Shown piece after piece: positions 49,588 through 61,754 of a stretch of 64,000 bases of DNA. A program made the translations under genes and the position numbers. The stretch spans positions 253,001-317,000 of the forward strand of contig JAKOGI010000527.1 in NCBI GenBank assembly GCA_029747015.1, read 5' to 3'. Below the pieces are notes generated by a model, which had not been told where the DNA came from, made no database searches, and worked only from the letters and a program-made list of their open reading frames with translations. Source of the DNA: Carnegiea gigantea (taxonomy: Eukaryota > Streptophyta > Magnoliopsida > Caryophyllales > Cactaceae). Within the stretch, counting starts at the first letter, position 1, and each line of letters opens with the position of its first letter.

Positions 49588-50629
49588 GCCTTCTCTTGAG
49601 AAAATCACCAAACTTGGAAGTCTAACATAACTGTAAGGGATTAATTTGGTAAAGGTTTAGCATAGCTATGCAACTACTGAGCAAAAAGCAACACCCAACT
49701 CAATTTACAACTTACTAAAATCCTACGTGGCATAATATGAAAGACATGGAAATTTCTAGCATAATTTCATACCAAGTTTCTAATAGTTTTCAATTATACC
49801 TAGTACTCTTAATCTCGCATAATGCATGTGAGCAGGTTTTAGTTTTTGTAATTACAATAACTATATATATGGGTTATAATCAATTATCTATCAATCGTAA
49901 AATTATGAAGTTTTTTAAATTAAAAAATTCAACGATTTTTTTAGTACAATTCCATGACTTTTAAGTTGACAAAACATATAAATTACTATTGTTTCTGGAG
50001 AAATTAAATTTTATGATGAGTCAGAAGAGTGGACTTACGCGTGACAACCTTTGAAGTTATCTCAGCCTGGAGCTCCTGACCTGAAAAAAAGGTAGACTCG
50101 AACTCAAGGCTCGCCCCTCCAACAATCAAGTCAGGTATCAGAAAGCGTGAGAGAAGATTGAAACTTTAAAGATGAGACATTTGAGGAAAAAATAGGAAAT
50201 AAATGGCTGGCATCATCATGATATAAATGAAGAGAAATATGTCCTAACAGTCTGGGGATCCATCCCCCTCTGCCTTTGGAGATTATGGGAGTGTCTATTT
50301 AATATTTATAACAAGAGTAGCTTAGGGGTAGGATGGTCATTGTACCATTTTCCTTCTTTCTGACCTATTTGGGTCTCTTTTGCTAGCCCAAACTCATGTG
50401 TGATTCCTGACTTAGCTTGCCTGGGCCCATTGCCATAGTGGATGATCATAGGGCATAGGGCCCGTATTTTTCTGAATCATTTAGCATCTCACATTCTACC
50501 GACACGCATTCCGCGGTGGGTAGGTGGGATGTGAAATTAATGTCCTCCTCATGTGTGTATTGAGGCTTGAACTTGCTCATTGTTCTTTCTCTTTGGTTAA
50601 AGGTATAAAAGAAGTGCTAGATTAGAGGA
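49588..50629. other. Spacer, no gene seen
   Basis: AT-rich to about 50030, then a more GC-rich stretch leading into the tandem array. It may be the flank or untranslated part of a larger repeat, but I recognise no domain. Confidence 0.5.
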
Positions 50630-51218
50630 TGCCCTGCTTATGGTCGGCCTAAGCACCTTGGGGTTAAAGGTGCGTGTGCAATGTTAGGCGGGAGGACGCC
50701 CTGCTTAAGGAGCGTTGGGTGAAAAGACGCCCCACTCGAGGACGAACTTAAAGACACAGAAGGAGCATAGGGTAAGAGGACCCCCAACTTAAGGAGCGTT
50801 GGGCTCAAGGATGCCCAGCTCAAGGACGGCCTTAGAGGCACGAAAGGAGCATTGGGCAAGGAGACGTCTAGCTTAAGGAGTGTTGGTCGAGAGCACGCCT
50901 TACTTAAGGATGGTTTTTAAAGGCACGGAAGGAGCGGTGGGCGAGAGAACATCCAACTCAAGGAGCCCTGGGTGAGAGGACGTCCCATTAGGGGAGGACG
51001 CCTAGCTCAAGGAGCATTTGGGTGAAAGGATGCCCCACTCAAGGATGGCCTTAAAGGCACATAAGGAGTTGTGGGCGAGAGGACGCCCAACTCAGGGAGC
51101 ATTGGATGGAAAGATGCCCTACTCGAGGACGGCCTTAGAGGCGTGGAAGGAGCGATGGGCGAGAGGATGCCTAGCTTAAGGAGCATTTAGGTGAAAGGAT
51201 GCCCCACCAAAGGACGAC
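50630..51218. repeat. 84-bp tandem array, left part
   Basis: Units anchored by aaggagc.ttggg at about 50707, 50791, 50875, 50960, then a short one at 51009, then 51093 and 51178. The common phrases are gaggacgcccaactcaagg and gacggccttaaaggcac. The array was cut at ACGAC (51214-51218) by element B and continues at 56629. Confidence 0.85.
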
Positions 51219-52474
51219 TGATAAGCGCATAACGTGTATATCATTTTAGGGTTATTCTGCTGCATTTTAGGGAGAATTATGTGCCTTATGTGATAATTTT
51301 TACTTCTTTTCCCGTTTTACACTCAAGTTTGGTGTTGCTGATGATATTTTGAAGAAATTAGCTAAAAGAACCCGAGTTTGTGATAAAAATCAATGAAGAA
51401 TTGTGCAAGGACGTAAGGGCCCATAAAAATTGACCAAAAATTCGCAAGAGATATGGTTTACCCGGGTATATATCATCGATAACCTAGGATAGCATACACA
51501 ATCAACTCGGGTTGACCAGAATTAACAGGACAAAGTGACCAGAGGGCACCACGGCCAGCCGTGGTGGATGCCATGGTCTGTGGTGGAGGTATAACAGCTA
51601 GCCTGTTCGTTTCCCCTCATCGTGTGGTTGAGGTTGATTGGGTTTTCCTATAAATAGGGCCATTTTTCGCAACAGAAAGCACACATCCCATCATTCCATT
51701 CTCCATATCATTCTACCTAGGATCAGAGTTTAGATTTTAGAGGGAGAGGGAGTAAGTTAAAGTGAAGACTTACAAGGATTCTATTCCGAGTTTGCACGAC
51801 GGTTCGGGTGCATTCTTTAGCTGAGCATATCTTTTCTCTTCTCTTCTCTTTTCTAAATTTAGATTTATGTTTTGAAATTTTGATTATCTATGTTGTTTGA
51901 TTTTGGATTTATGCAAACATTTGTTAGTTTCTTGATCTTGTGTTGATATCATTTGGTGCTTTCGGAATTGTTGGATTGTTTACTTGATCACTTTCTTGCA
52001 TGTTGTGGGTATTTGGATGAAGGACTGAAAGGTGAAAGCTCAAATACCAGAATCTTAGGATTTGACTTGATTACGTGATGTCTGGAAAGAGAATTACGGA
52101 TTGAGAAACCATTGATTTGATAATCGTGTGCCTAATAAACCTAAACTAATCGATAAATCCATGAAAATTGATGATCGATTTGATTTAGGTATTTCACTTC
52201 ACCTTGAAAGAGGGTTGTGATAATTCGATTATTGATTTTAAAACAACCATTAGCAGAAGAAGTGCTTGATTAATGTATGAATTGGGAGATTGCTAGTTTT
52301 GTATAATTCCTTGATTATTTATCCATTGATTAGATACTAGATTAATTTAGTTTCAATATCAAACATTGATTCCCTTCGCATATCTTGAAAGATTATAGCG
52401 CAGTAGTTTCACTTAGTCTCTGTGGGATCGACCTTGATTTGCTATAACACCACTGCGCGCTTGCAGGCCTATGA
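51219..52474 (+). repeat. Element B 5' LTR
   Basis: 1256 bp with a TATAAATA box at 51649-51656, ending CCTATGA beside the primer site. Confidence 0.85.
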
Positions 52475-52480
52475 AGTTTT

Positions 52481-52497
52481 TGGCGCCATTGCCGGGG
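52481..52497 (+). promoter_or_regulatory. Element B primer-binding site (tRNA-Asp)
   Basis: TGGCGCCATTGCCGGGG, one base different from the site in element A and from the exact complement of plant tRNA-Asp. Confidence 0.8.
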
Positions 52498-52632
52498 ACT
52501 AGCGTCGAATATTGGGTTTTTCCTGATAGGTTTGACTAAGCATATTGTTTTTGTTTGTTAAAAAAAAGGCCAAAAAAAACGGAACAAAAATGTGAAAATT
52601 TAAAAATAAAAATTTTTTGAGGAAAAAAAATA

Positions 52633-53700
52633 ATGGCAATTTTCCATTTTCCCCAATTTGAGCAGCATGAATTGTTTTGGAGGTATTTTAAGCGATTAAA
52701 TGCTTTTGTTGCTCAATGTGGTTATTGTCTGAGTAAATGGAAAATATTGGACATTGTCAATGAGGGTGTGAATACCGAAACTCGAACTCTTTTGGAGTAT
52801 TGGGGTTTTCATGATAAAAATGTTAATGAGTAATGGTATTTGCTTGAGTGGATTGCTTGGGATTCATTTAAATTTCAGAAGGCTAGTCGTGTTTCTAGAT
52901 ATTCATTTCCTGATCCTTGCGCTTTTTATTCTAGATCTTATTGTGCTCCTTTTTGGTGTGGCTTCTGTAATTCTTTTGACCATGATATAAATTCATGTCC
53001 TCATTATGCATGCCATGCGCAACCAAACTTTGTATCACCATGGGACAATACTAATGTTGTCCTATCCTTACCTGACTCGTTCTTTCCTTTGGCTCAGTGC
53101 ACGGGGCTCAAGGGAGGTGAGCCTTTTGGGGTAGTTGCTAGGTTTGATGTTGCTGATGCATGTTTTGAGTCAGAAGATATTTTAGATAAGGTGCATGATC
53201 TAGTTGAGACTCTTTCGGAGGGGTCACATGATGTGTTATGCATGAGGAATCTCCTAACCTTGGTTTTGATGATAATGTTCTCCCTAATTCTCTTGATCAT
53301 TTCCATGTTTCACCTATTTGTTCATTACTCCCTATTTCCCCTAAGTATTTCACTAACACGCCCATAGAAAATCCTATGATTTTTGATGCTAACGTTGATT
53401 TGGGCTATGAGGTTAAAATATTCAATGTGCTTGGTGGGAATGTTGATAGTTTTTTTCCCTAGGTTGCTTTAGTTGGTATAATGCCTCACTTGACCCATAT
53501 TGCATGTGCCTAGGAGACTTGCCTAGGAAAATCATGTGGATTACATTCTTTAATCCTTCTTATGATTTTTCTATGGTCATTGATAAGGTTAAGAGGACAC
53601 TTATGTTCTTTGGTGTGGTTTTCATTATTGCCTCTTACCTTGTATTTTCAAAATTCTGGTCCCAGTAGTTTGATAAGCTTCTACGTGCTTTAATGGCATC
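52633..53700 (+). pseudogene. Element B gag-like gene, broken
   Basis: Starts MAIFHFPQFEQHELFWRYF, matching the element A protein start. A TAA at 52831 interrupts it, but the frame goes on with WIAWDSFKFQKAS and a CCHC knuckle, CGFCNSFDHDINSC. A frame change near 53240 leads to a piece 53238-53462 and then to FSKFWSQ and FDKLLRALM near 53650. The order (gag start, knuckle, acidic middle, FDKLL.AL end) is the same as in element A. Presumed nucleocapsid-like function; not functional in this copy. Confidence 0.75.
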
Positions 53701-55549
53701 TACTTTGATAAGCCGAGTCTTGATATTGTGATGGAGTGACTGATGCTCTATGTGCCCCGGTTATTACGAGGCCGTATAGCTTAGGTGCACTTTGCACCTA
53801 ATCTGGTGAGATCATTATATTTTGTTTTCCTTTCCCATCTCTTACTTTCTTTCCTTTGCATAATAATGCTTTATTTAAGCATGAGGGAAGGGTAGCTTTA
53901 TGTCTTTCATTTTGGTTATTAGTTTGCATATAGTTTTAGGTTTCTTTTGGTTTGCATTAGTGTTTTACATTTGTTTTGTATTTTTTTGCATATAGGATTG
54001 CATGTAAGGATAGTGTGATTGATTTAAGATTCCCTCCAATGATAATTCTTTAGGCAAAATAGTTTTTATAAGCTTGAGTAACTTTTGATGTGTAATCCTT
54101 TTTGGTGCTACAAATTTTTGAAGGTTTTATAAATATTTCTTGTTTTGGCCCTTGTCTTGATTGAGAACTTTGTTATTCCTTGGAATCATTAGCACTAATG
54201 TTGGTACTTGAGAGTCATTTTATGAGCTTAATAAGACTTTGATAGATATCCCGTGAGATTTTGTACCTTATTTGGACTAATCATTATATTTAGTCTCCTA
54301 TTACTTTCATGTGTGTGACTCTTCTATGTTGCATCTCTAGAACTTGCTTTGACTCTTGTTCAAGATTATATTTAGCATGCATGTTTAGGCGATATGATTG
54401 AGGTATTCTTTGAATTTATGAGCTACATTAGTCAAATAGCCACCTTTTCATGATTTATCCCTTGCTACCCATTGAGCCTTGATCTTTCTTTTTCTTGATG
54501 TAAACCTATAACATTGAACCTTGCCCGATTATATGTTCTATTCTTTTTAGCCAAGACTATAGAGTTTCATTAGTGATTAGGAGTAGGTGATGGACACTAA
54601 TGACATTGTTGTTGGGTACGGTTTATCTGTATGTAATTGAGGGATTTATTCGACATTTCCCTTGATGGTATCTGGGTTGAATTTTACGAGTTGTTAGAAA
54701 TAGTGTTGAAAAGTGTACTATTTCTCTTGCCATAATCCTTCTCTTATCTTTAAAAAAAAATTTTAAAAAAGTAAAAAAAGGGCAAAAAAGAAAAGAAGCA
54801 GGAAAAAAAAGAAAATCAAGAACAAGCACAATGTTGAAAGAAAAAAAAAAAGAGAAACAAAAATAATGCAAGGATTTGGTATAAATTTTATATTTCAACA
54901 CTTTTTTGCATATTCGACCAACTCGGGGGTTATTTTGTGTATTTGATACATATTGGTGTTTGGTGTGAGGAGTATTTTTGTGAAAAGTCGGGTGAAGATG
55001 GTACGTAGTCATAATCTTTGGCTTTCAGCTCCACCACTCCTAGCAAATTTGTTGCCCTTCTTACCTTACCCATAGCCCCATTACAACCCTATCAAAGTCC
55101 TCATAATTGTCTAGCAAGTATTGCATTTTAGTGGTGGAGAATTTGAGAGTCTTTATGAGCTCATGGTAGATTGCATCTTTGGAATGAGTCTTGAGTGAAC
55201 CTATGTTATATTTTAAGCACATGAGTGGGAGTGATTCACATTTTCTCAAAGTGAGGTTCTATCAATTCATTTAGCTCTACAATCTCTTAAGCTTGCATGA
55301 CATGCTTTATGGTTCTTTGGGGATGATCAAGCTCGATATCGAGTTTGTGGTCTTATACTTTTTCGAAAATCTTCTCCTCCTAATTTTGAAATGTATTGTG
55401 CACTATTTGGGGTTGCCATTGATTGTCGTTCTTACTTATGATATGCTACGGCTTGCCTACTTCAAGGAGGTTATCACTGCTTTGAGCCCTAAGAAGCATT
55501 TCCCTTTGTTGGTTTTATTTAGTGTTTGCTTGAGGACAAGCAACAGTTT
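53701..55549. other. Element B interior, non-coding
   Basis: T-rich untranslated interior up to the polypurine tract. A purine-rich low-complexity stretch lies at 54750-54860. I find no pol motif on either strand. Confidence 0.65.
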
Positions 55550-55564
55550 AAGTATGGGGGAGTT
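55550..55564 (+). promoter_or_regulatory. Element B polypurine tract
   Basis: AAGTATGGGGGAGTT ending at the 3' LTR start; preceded by gaggacaagcaacagttt, a phrase commonly found there in this type of plant element. Confidence 0.75.
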
Positions 55565-56628
55565 TGATGAGCGCTTAATGTGTATATCATTTTAGGGTTA
55601 TTTTGCAGCATTTTAGGAAGAATTATGTGCCTTATGTGATAATTTATACTCCCTTTTCTGTTTTACGCTCGAGTTTGGTGTTGTTGATGATATTTTGTAG
55701 AAATTGGCATAACAGCCAGCCTGTTCGTTTTCCCTCATCGTGTGGCTGAGGTTGATTGGGTTTTCCTATAAATACGCCATTTGTCACAGCAGAAAGCATA
55801 CATCCCATCTTCCATTCTCCATATCATTCTACCTAGGATTAGAGTTTAGATTTTAGAGGAAAAGCGAGTGAGTTGAAGTAAAGATTTACAAGGATTCCAT
55901 TCCGGGCTTGCACGACGGTTCAAGCACATTCTTTGGCTGAGCATCTCTTTTCTCTTCTCTTCTCTTCTCTTTTCTAAATTTAGATTTATGTTTTGTAATT
56001 TTGATTATCTTTGTTGTTTGATTTGGATTTATGAAAACATTTGTTAGTTTCTTGATCTTGTGTTGATATCATTTGGTGCTTTCGAAGTTATCGGATTGTT
56101 TTATCAAATTCTAGAAGTTTATTATTTTGTGAGAAACTTGATCACTTTCTTGCATGTTGTGGGTATTTGGATGAAAAACTGAAAGGTGATATCTCAAATA
56201 CCAGAATCATAGGATTTGACTTAATTGCATGATGTCTTGAAAGAGAATTACGGATTGAGAAACCATTGATTTGATAATCGTGTGCCTAATGAACCTAAAG
56301 TAATCGAGAAATCCATGAAAATTGATGATTGATTTGATTTAGATATTTTACTTCACCTTGAAAGAGGGTTGTGATGATTCGATTATCGATTTTAAAGCAA
56401 CCATTAGCGGAAGAAGTGCTTGATTGATGCATGAATTGGGAGATTGCTAGTTTTGTATAACTCCTTGATTATTTATCCATTGATTAGATACTAGATTAAT
56501 TTAGTTTCAATATCAAACTTTGATTCTCTTCGCATATCTTGAAAGATTATAGCACAGTAATTTCATTTAGTCTCTGTGAGATCGACCTTGATTTGCCACA
56601 ACGCCATCGTAAGCCTGCAGGCCTATCA
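55565..56628 (+). repeat. Element B 3' LTR
   Basis: 1064 bp, with TATA box 55767-55774. It is collinear with the 5' LTR apart from an internal deletion of about 215 bp and a 35-bp segment near 56100 found only here. Confidence 0.85.
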
Positions 56629-56990
56629 ACGACCTTAAAGGCCTATAAGGAGTAGTAGATGAGAGGACGCCTAACTCAGCAAGTGCTGGGTGGAAAGACG
56701 CCTCGACGGAAGGGGCATTAAGTGAGGGGCTGCCAAACTTAGGAAGCACTGGGCTGAAGGATGCTCGGCTCAAGCACGACCTTAAAAGCATGGAAGAGGC
56801 ATTGAGCGAGGCGACGTCCAGCTTAAGAATGGCCTTAAAGGCACATAAAGAGTGTGGGGCAGCAAGACACGCAGCTCAAGGAGCATTGTGTGAGAGAATG
56901 CTCCGCTCAAGGACCGCCTAAAAGGCGAAGAAAGAGCATTGAGCGTGAGTACACCCAACTCAAGGACGGTCCCAACCCGTTAGGCTAAAG
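56629..56990. repeat. 84-bp tandem array, right part
   Basis: Resumes with cttaaaggcctataaggag, in phase with the unit cut at 51218. Units are more diverged than in the left part. Confidence 0.8.
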
Positions 56991-57710
56991 ATGTAGCAAC
57001 CGACCTAATGCTATACTTAGCGATCCTCAAGCCCTTGGGAGCTGGAGGTGTAGTGACTGGCACAGGGCCATGCATGTTGTTCCTCAGCCCCTTGGGGGTT
57101 AAAGGTGCAGTGACCGGCCTAGGCCATACTTGGCGATCCTTAGCCCATTGGGACTAGAGGTGTCGCGACTGACCTAAGGCTGTGCTTAGCGATTCTCAGC
57201 CCCTTGGGGATCGGAGATGTAACAACCGATACAGGGTCGTGCTCAGTGTTCCTAGGCCCCTTGGGAGATAAAGGTATAGCGACCAGCCTAGTGTTGTGCT
57301 TAGCGATCCTCAGTCCCTTGGGGGTTGGAGGTGTAGTGACCGGCACACGGCCGTGCTTGTTGTTCCTCAGCCCCTTAGGGGTTAAAGGTGTAGTGATCAC
57401 TCTAGGGTCGTGCTTTAGCGATCCTCAGCCCCTTGAGGGCTGGAGGTGTAGCAACCGGCACATGGTTGTGCTTGGTGTTCCTCAGTCCGTTGGGGGCTAA
57501 AGGAGTAGCGACCAGCTTAGGATCGTGCTTACTAGTGACTGACTTAGGTCATACTTATCGATCTTCAACCCGTTAGGGGCTAAAGATGTAGCAACCGATC
57601 TGAGGTCGTACTTAGCGATCCTCAGCCTCTTAAGGGCTAAAGGTGTAGCGACCAACCTAGGGTCGCACTTAGCGATCTTCAACCCCTTAGGGGCTAAAGG
57701 TACAGAAGGT
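56991..57710. repeat. 57-bp tandem array with dimeric pattern
   Basis: Units anchored by cctcagccccttggg at about 57082, 57138, 57194, 57251, 57308, 57365, 57423 and 57480. Versions beginning gcgat and g(t)gttc mostly alternate, giving a higher-order unit of about 114 bp. Because 57 is divisible by three, long repetitive frames appear on both strands (57140-57400 -, 57204-57500 +). Confidence 0.85.
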
Positions 57711-59585
57711 GCAATGAGCGAGATGATGCCCCACTTGAGGAGTATAGGACAGAAGAAGCGATGGGCAATTGGATGCCCAGCTTGAGGAAGACCTTCACCA
57801 TCAACAGGTGGCATAGGGTACCACACTCAAGTGAGTGGATGACATGGTATTTTTGGCCCATGCATTGGAGTGATGAACGCCAAAAATTTTTTGGTCTTGA
57901 ACTTGACCAATAAGCTATGCAAAAATTTGGGGACCGTTTGCCAAAATTTTAGAAATAATGGGCCTCCGCTTCTCAACTTTGCCTTGCTTTTCAACTCTCA
58001 CTTCCCTTACTGTGTCCTTAGGCCTCTGGCATTATGACAGCTAGGAGGGCTATTGGCTACTCCATCTTTCTAGCCGTGATGATGTGCACGTAATTACATA
58101 GGCCATCTGAAGACGATGAAGGAGGGCACGATTTGTGTTAGATTTAAATTGATGTTGGTCCAAATCAACATTAATTTTATAAGTTCTTTGAAATTCTTGA
58201 ATCATAGAGCGTGTTGCTTTGGATCACTCTGAACTTTTGCCTAGAAACTTCAACAATAGCTTGAGCATTCAAGGAATTTTTTTTTTTTTTTGGGCTCTAG
58301 GCATGAATTTTTTCTTTTTTTGGTAGATAGGTCCCATGCACACGTGCCATATGCTAATGTAGTACAATTGGAGTACTAATTTTACGGTGATTGTTGCCCA
58401 ATTTGCTGCGTTGTTGCTCTTCCTCTCCCTCTTTTTATAATTTTTACTTTCAAAAATGATAAATGTTTTGTAACAAGACACTTTTTATTATTTTAAGTGT
58501 ATTGCTCCCATATGGCATTTGCAAATAAATAAATGATTTAAGTTTAAAAAAATATTTCCACATAATTGGGGTCCATATTATATTTAAAACAAATTTTAGG
58601 GTGTGATTTTAAAAATACACTGCAAAAGGGGATAATTGTGCAAATTATTTTTATAAGATTTGATTATATTTTCTTTACTTATAATAATATGTATTTTGGG
58701 TCGCAAAAAGGAAATTTTTTGTTTATAATTTTATATTGAAAATTGTTTATTTTTGAGAGAAAAAACTAGGGAAATATGGTGATTGATTTATATTCACTTA
58801 ATTTACAATAATTTTATTTTCCAAAAAATAATGAATATATTTCAATTGAATTTTTTCTTAATTTGTAAAATAATATTTGCTAAAACAATTAGGGAAAATA
58901 TTTTTATTGACTTATTTTTTCCTGATTTATGAAAATAACTATTTTCCCCAAAAATTGGAGTAAGTATTTGGTTGCCTTATATTCACTTAACTTATGAAAA
59001 TAATTATTTACCAAAAAATAAAGAAAAATATCTTTTTGCAGAATAAAACTTGGAAAAGTATTCGAAAAGTAAGATTTCTTATTCTTGTTTTTAAGTGAAC
59101 GAAACTTTAATAAGAATAATAGTTTAAAATGAAAATAATTTTGTAACACATGAAGAATTTGCTAGAGAAGTTTTCCAAAAAAATTTGATAAATTCAATAA
59201 AATGTAAATAAAATCTTTTTTTTTTAAAGTATGTATATAGTCTCCAACTGCATACAACACAATGAGATAAAGAAATCATGATTATGGACTCTTGTATGTT
59301 GAGTTGGAATTCTAATAAGGTCCATTAAATTCATTGTGCTAGATATGTGTGTTCTTTTATTCTTTTCAAGTAAATAAAAATACTCCCCATTTCCCTTGAT
59401 CTTTGCGCCATGAACCATCCTTTCATTTCAACCTCCTAACACATGCAAGCACGTATGGGGCAGTTTCTAAAATTATTTGTTTTGTTATTCATTTTTTTAA
59501 TGAGTGGCAGAGGAGGTTACACATAGCGAATGAGTGGGGCTGAGAGTGGGGATAAATGGGTAGATTTAGGCGGCGAAGGTAGGAG
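57711..59585. other. Array flank and AT-rich intergenic
   Basis: A few more array-like phrases to about 57790, then non-coding AT-rich DNA. Between about 58765 and 59030 three imperfect copies of a segment with ttatattcacttaa..tatgaaaataattattttcc occur. No gene seen. Confidence 0.55.
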
Positions 59586-59593
59586 TATAAATA
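59586..59593 (+). promoter_or_regulatory. TATA box upstream of unknown ORF
   Basis: TATAAATA, 95 bases before the ATG at 59689. Confidence 0.4.
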
Positions 59594-59688
59594 AAAACAT
59601 AAAGATCATATAGTAATTGGTGATCAAAGAATTGACTGCTATAAGCACAATCTGTGAGATATAGTCTTGTTAATAGTAGTAATTTGTA

Positions 59689-60189
59689 ATGGCAACTAAG
59701 AAGAGAAAGCAGCATGTCCGCGACTTAATAGAAAGTACGTTTTTTATACGCAATATTATTGAAAACCCACTACTTGGTCGAGATGTTGTAGCAAATACTT
59801 TATCGCAATTGAACAAGTTTTCAACCTTTCTAGAAATTTTTGAAGAAGAGTGTAACCAATCTCATAGTTATGTCAATAATAGCCTAAACAAATTATATGA
59901 CAGAGTCGACCAGCAAGGGAATCGAATGGTCGCTCAACCGACTATTGAAATGTCGATTGTACGCGAAGAAGACCCTAACGTGGAAATAGCTAAAGTTTAT
60001 GGTTCTCTCCCTCTAGCCCCATTGTTATTTCATTTTTATGTCTTTAATTATAGTTTTCATTTTATGTTGACTATGCATATTATTTCATATTTAGGCCTTG
60101 ATTTTATGCTCTTTATATCATTTACATTTGTGACGTGTGCGGAGCTGAGGGTTGTAAGCAGTCTAATTAGTTGTTTTCATTGCATTTAA
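59689..60189 (+). CDS. Unknown small protein, possibly first exon of a gene
   Basis: Open frame of 166 codons starting MATKKRKQHVRDLIEST. The first 100 residues or so are charged and helix-prone with balanced composition. From about residue 103 (VYGSLPLAPLLFHFYVF onward) the frame becomes hydrophobic and T-rich, like a translated intron. A possible donor is AAA|GTTTAT at 59994/59995, giving a first exon of 102 codons, but it is a weak donor. A TATA box lies upstream. I recognise no domain. It could be a real lineage-specific gene, part of a transposon, or chance. Confidence 0.35.
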   Translation: MATKKRKQHVRDLIESTFFIRNIIENPLLGRDVVANTLSQLNKFSTFLEIFEEECNQSHSYVNNSLNKLYDRVDQQGNRMVAQPTIEMSIVREEDPNVEIAKVYGSLPLAPLLFHFYVFNYSFHFMLTMHIISYLGLDFMLFISFTFVTCAELRVVSSLISCFHCI

Positions 60190-61754
60190 GGTTAACAGGT
60201 CATAATTTTCATTGAATTTATAATTGCTTTCATTATATGTTTCACGTTTCATAATATGTTGTTCATTATTCTCACAAGTTTTTAAAATTCTCTTATTTAT
60301 TGAATATAATATAAATATAGTATTATTAATAAGTTGACCTAGTGCAAATGTTGTGCACATGAGGCTGAATATTAATACGTGAATTGATTCCTAATATATC
60401 TGACAATTCAGGGATGCGAATAAAAAATAGGTAAGTTGTATTTCGGAATAGGATAAATATACTTAATGTAATCTTGCACACATTGTGTGTGATTTCAAAA
60501 TGGTATTTTTTAAAAGCATAAGCACCCGGCATTGATAGTTTCACATAACCAAAAGTGAAACTGGGACAAAAGGAAAAATTATACATAGGGAAGAGTAAAA
60601 TTCATCCCAAATAAAAATTAAAAATTGGACAATTGAAAAGGCCACTAGTCTCAAGCATAAAACATGACAAGTGTATCTTACAAAATCAAACATAACAAGT
60701 AAAAATCCAAATACGAAAGATGCAAACCTTATCCAAATAAATAATAATACTAAATAAACAACAAAACAAGGAGCTAATGAAGCTTAAACCCAAGAAGTTA
60801 AACATATAGTTTAGTATGCTAACTTTGTCCCCCTGATCCTCCTCCTGTGATCTGATCAGGATGGGTAAACATGTATTCTTCAGTCTCTAGAATTTCATTG
60901 ACCTATGTAACTAAAATAATGAGTTAATGGATATAGTATAATTGCTATAGACTCTAAACTTCACTCCAATTAATCTAATTAGTAACTATGGTACTATTAT
61001 TTAAGCCTTAGCCCCAATTGTAGAACAAAAAAGTTAATAACCATAGCATGAATAATGTATTCTAGATTTTGAATACATTGATGTAGAAAAGACATTACGT
61101 TAATATTGTTCGTAGGTCCTGCTCCTACTTTCATCATTTGAAGAAGAACAGTCATACTTCCTATAGCATGCGGACCTTGAATGGCCTATGCAAGATCATT
61201 GTATTAGTAAATACTTATAACATCAACAATATAATGTACACCCATCAACTGAAATAAGTCAATAGGGATACAACTATTGCAAGTAAGTATGTTCTAAATA
61301 ACTTAACCAAATATATTAATGGAGTGCAAAATTAGTATTAGATACATTATTCTGTCCAGTGATGCCAACTTTCATGGATTAGGGAAAGTTTGTCCAACTT
61401 TCCCGATCATTTGAGTCCCCATCACCCTGGAAATAAAACTAAAATCATTATTATCATCTACAAAATTGTTACGTTTATTTATAAAAAAAGCATGGTATAA
61501 AATAAAATCTTTCATTTTGAGAAGTGGCACAAAACAAATACTACCTGGCCAATTAAGTTGATCATGTGTAATGGAGTTTATTCATACATCATATCATCAC
61601 CCTCTTGTGTAAAAATTGGTGTAGGTGGCAGATGTAAAATCCATAAATAATTAGTACTAGGTTATTTTCACATATTTAAAAATTCTATGAACAATTTGTT
61701 TTCTTACCATAATATTTGGGGTTGATTGATTAAGCACCACCTACTGCTTATTAG
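60190..61754. other. Intergenic, AT-rich
   Basis: No convincing gene. The frame 60326-60586 (-) has no recognisable motif. The part near 61755 may hold the 3' end of the FRS pseudogene on the minus strand. Confidence 0.5.

Larger units (their letters stand above)
51219..56628 (+). mobile_element. Element B: gag-only LTR retrotransposon inside the tandem array
   Basis: LTRs 51219-52474 and 55565-56628 start TGAT(A/G)AGCGC and end GGCCTAT(C/G)A. ACGAC at 51214-51218 and 56629-56633 is a perfect target duplication. A tRNA-Asp-like primer site (TGGCGCCATTGCCGGGG) follows the 5' LTR, and AAGTATGGGGGAGTT precedes the 3' LTR. The 3.1-kb interior has a gag-like gene and no pol. Its gag and primer site relate it to element A, though the LTRs look unrelated. 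The 3' LTR lacks about 215 bp present at 51360-51590. Confidence 0.88.

Noticed and set aside
54623..55012. 129-aa minus-strand frame rich in Phe and Lys
   Set aside because: Covers an A/G-rich low-complexity stretch in the non-coding interior of element B; no motif.
57204..57500. 98-aa repeat protein on the plus strand
   Set aside because: Chance frame from the 57-bp tandem array; the minus strand is equally open.
50630..57710. CRISPR-like repeat spacing
   Set aside because: Units are directly adjacent and imperfect, with no unique spacers and no cas genes; this is a plant nuclear tandem array.
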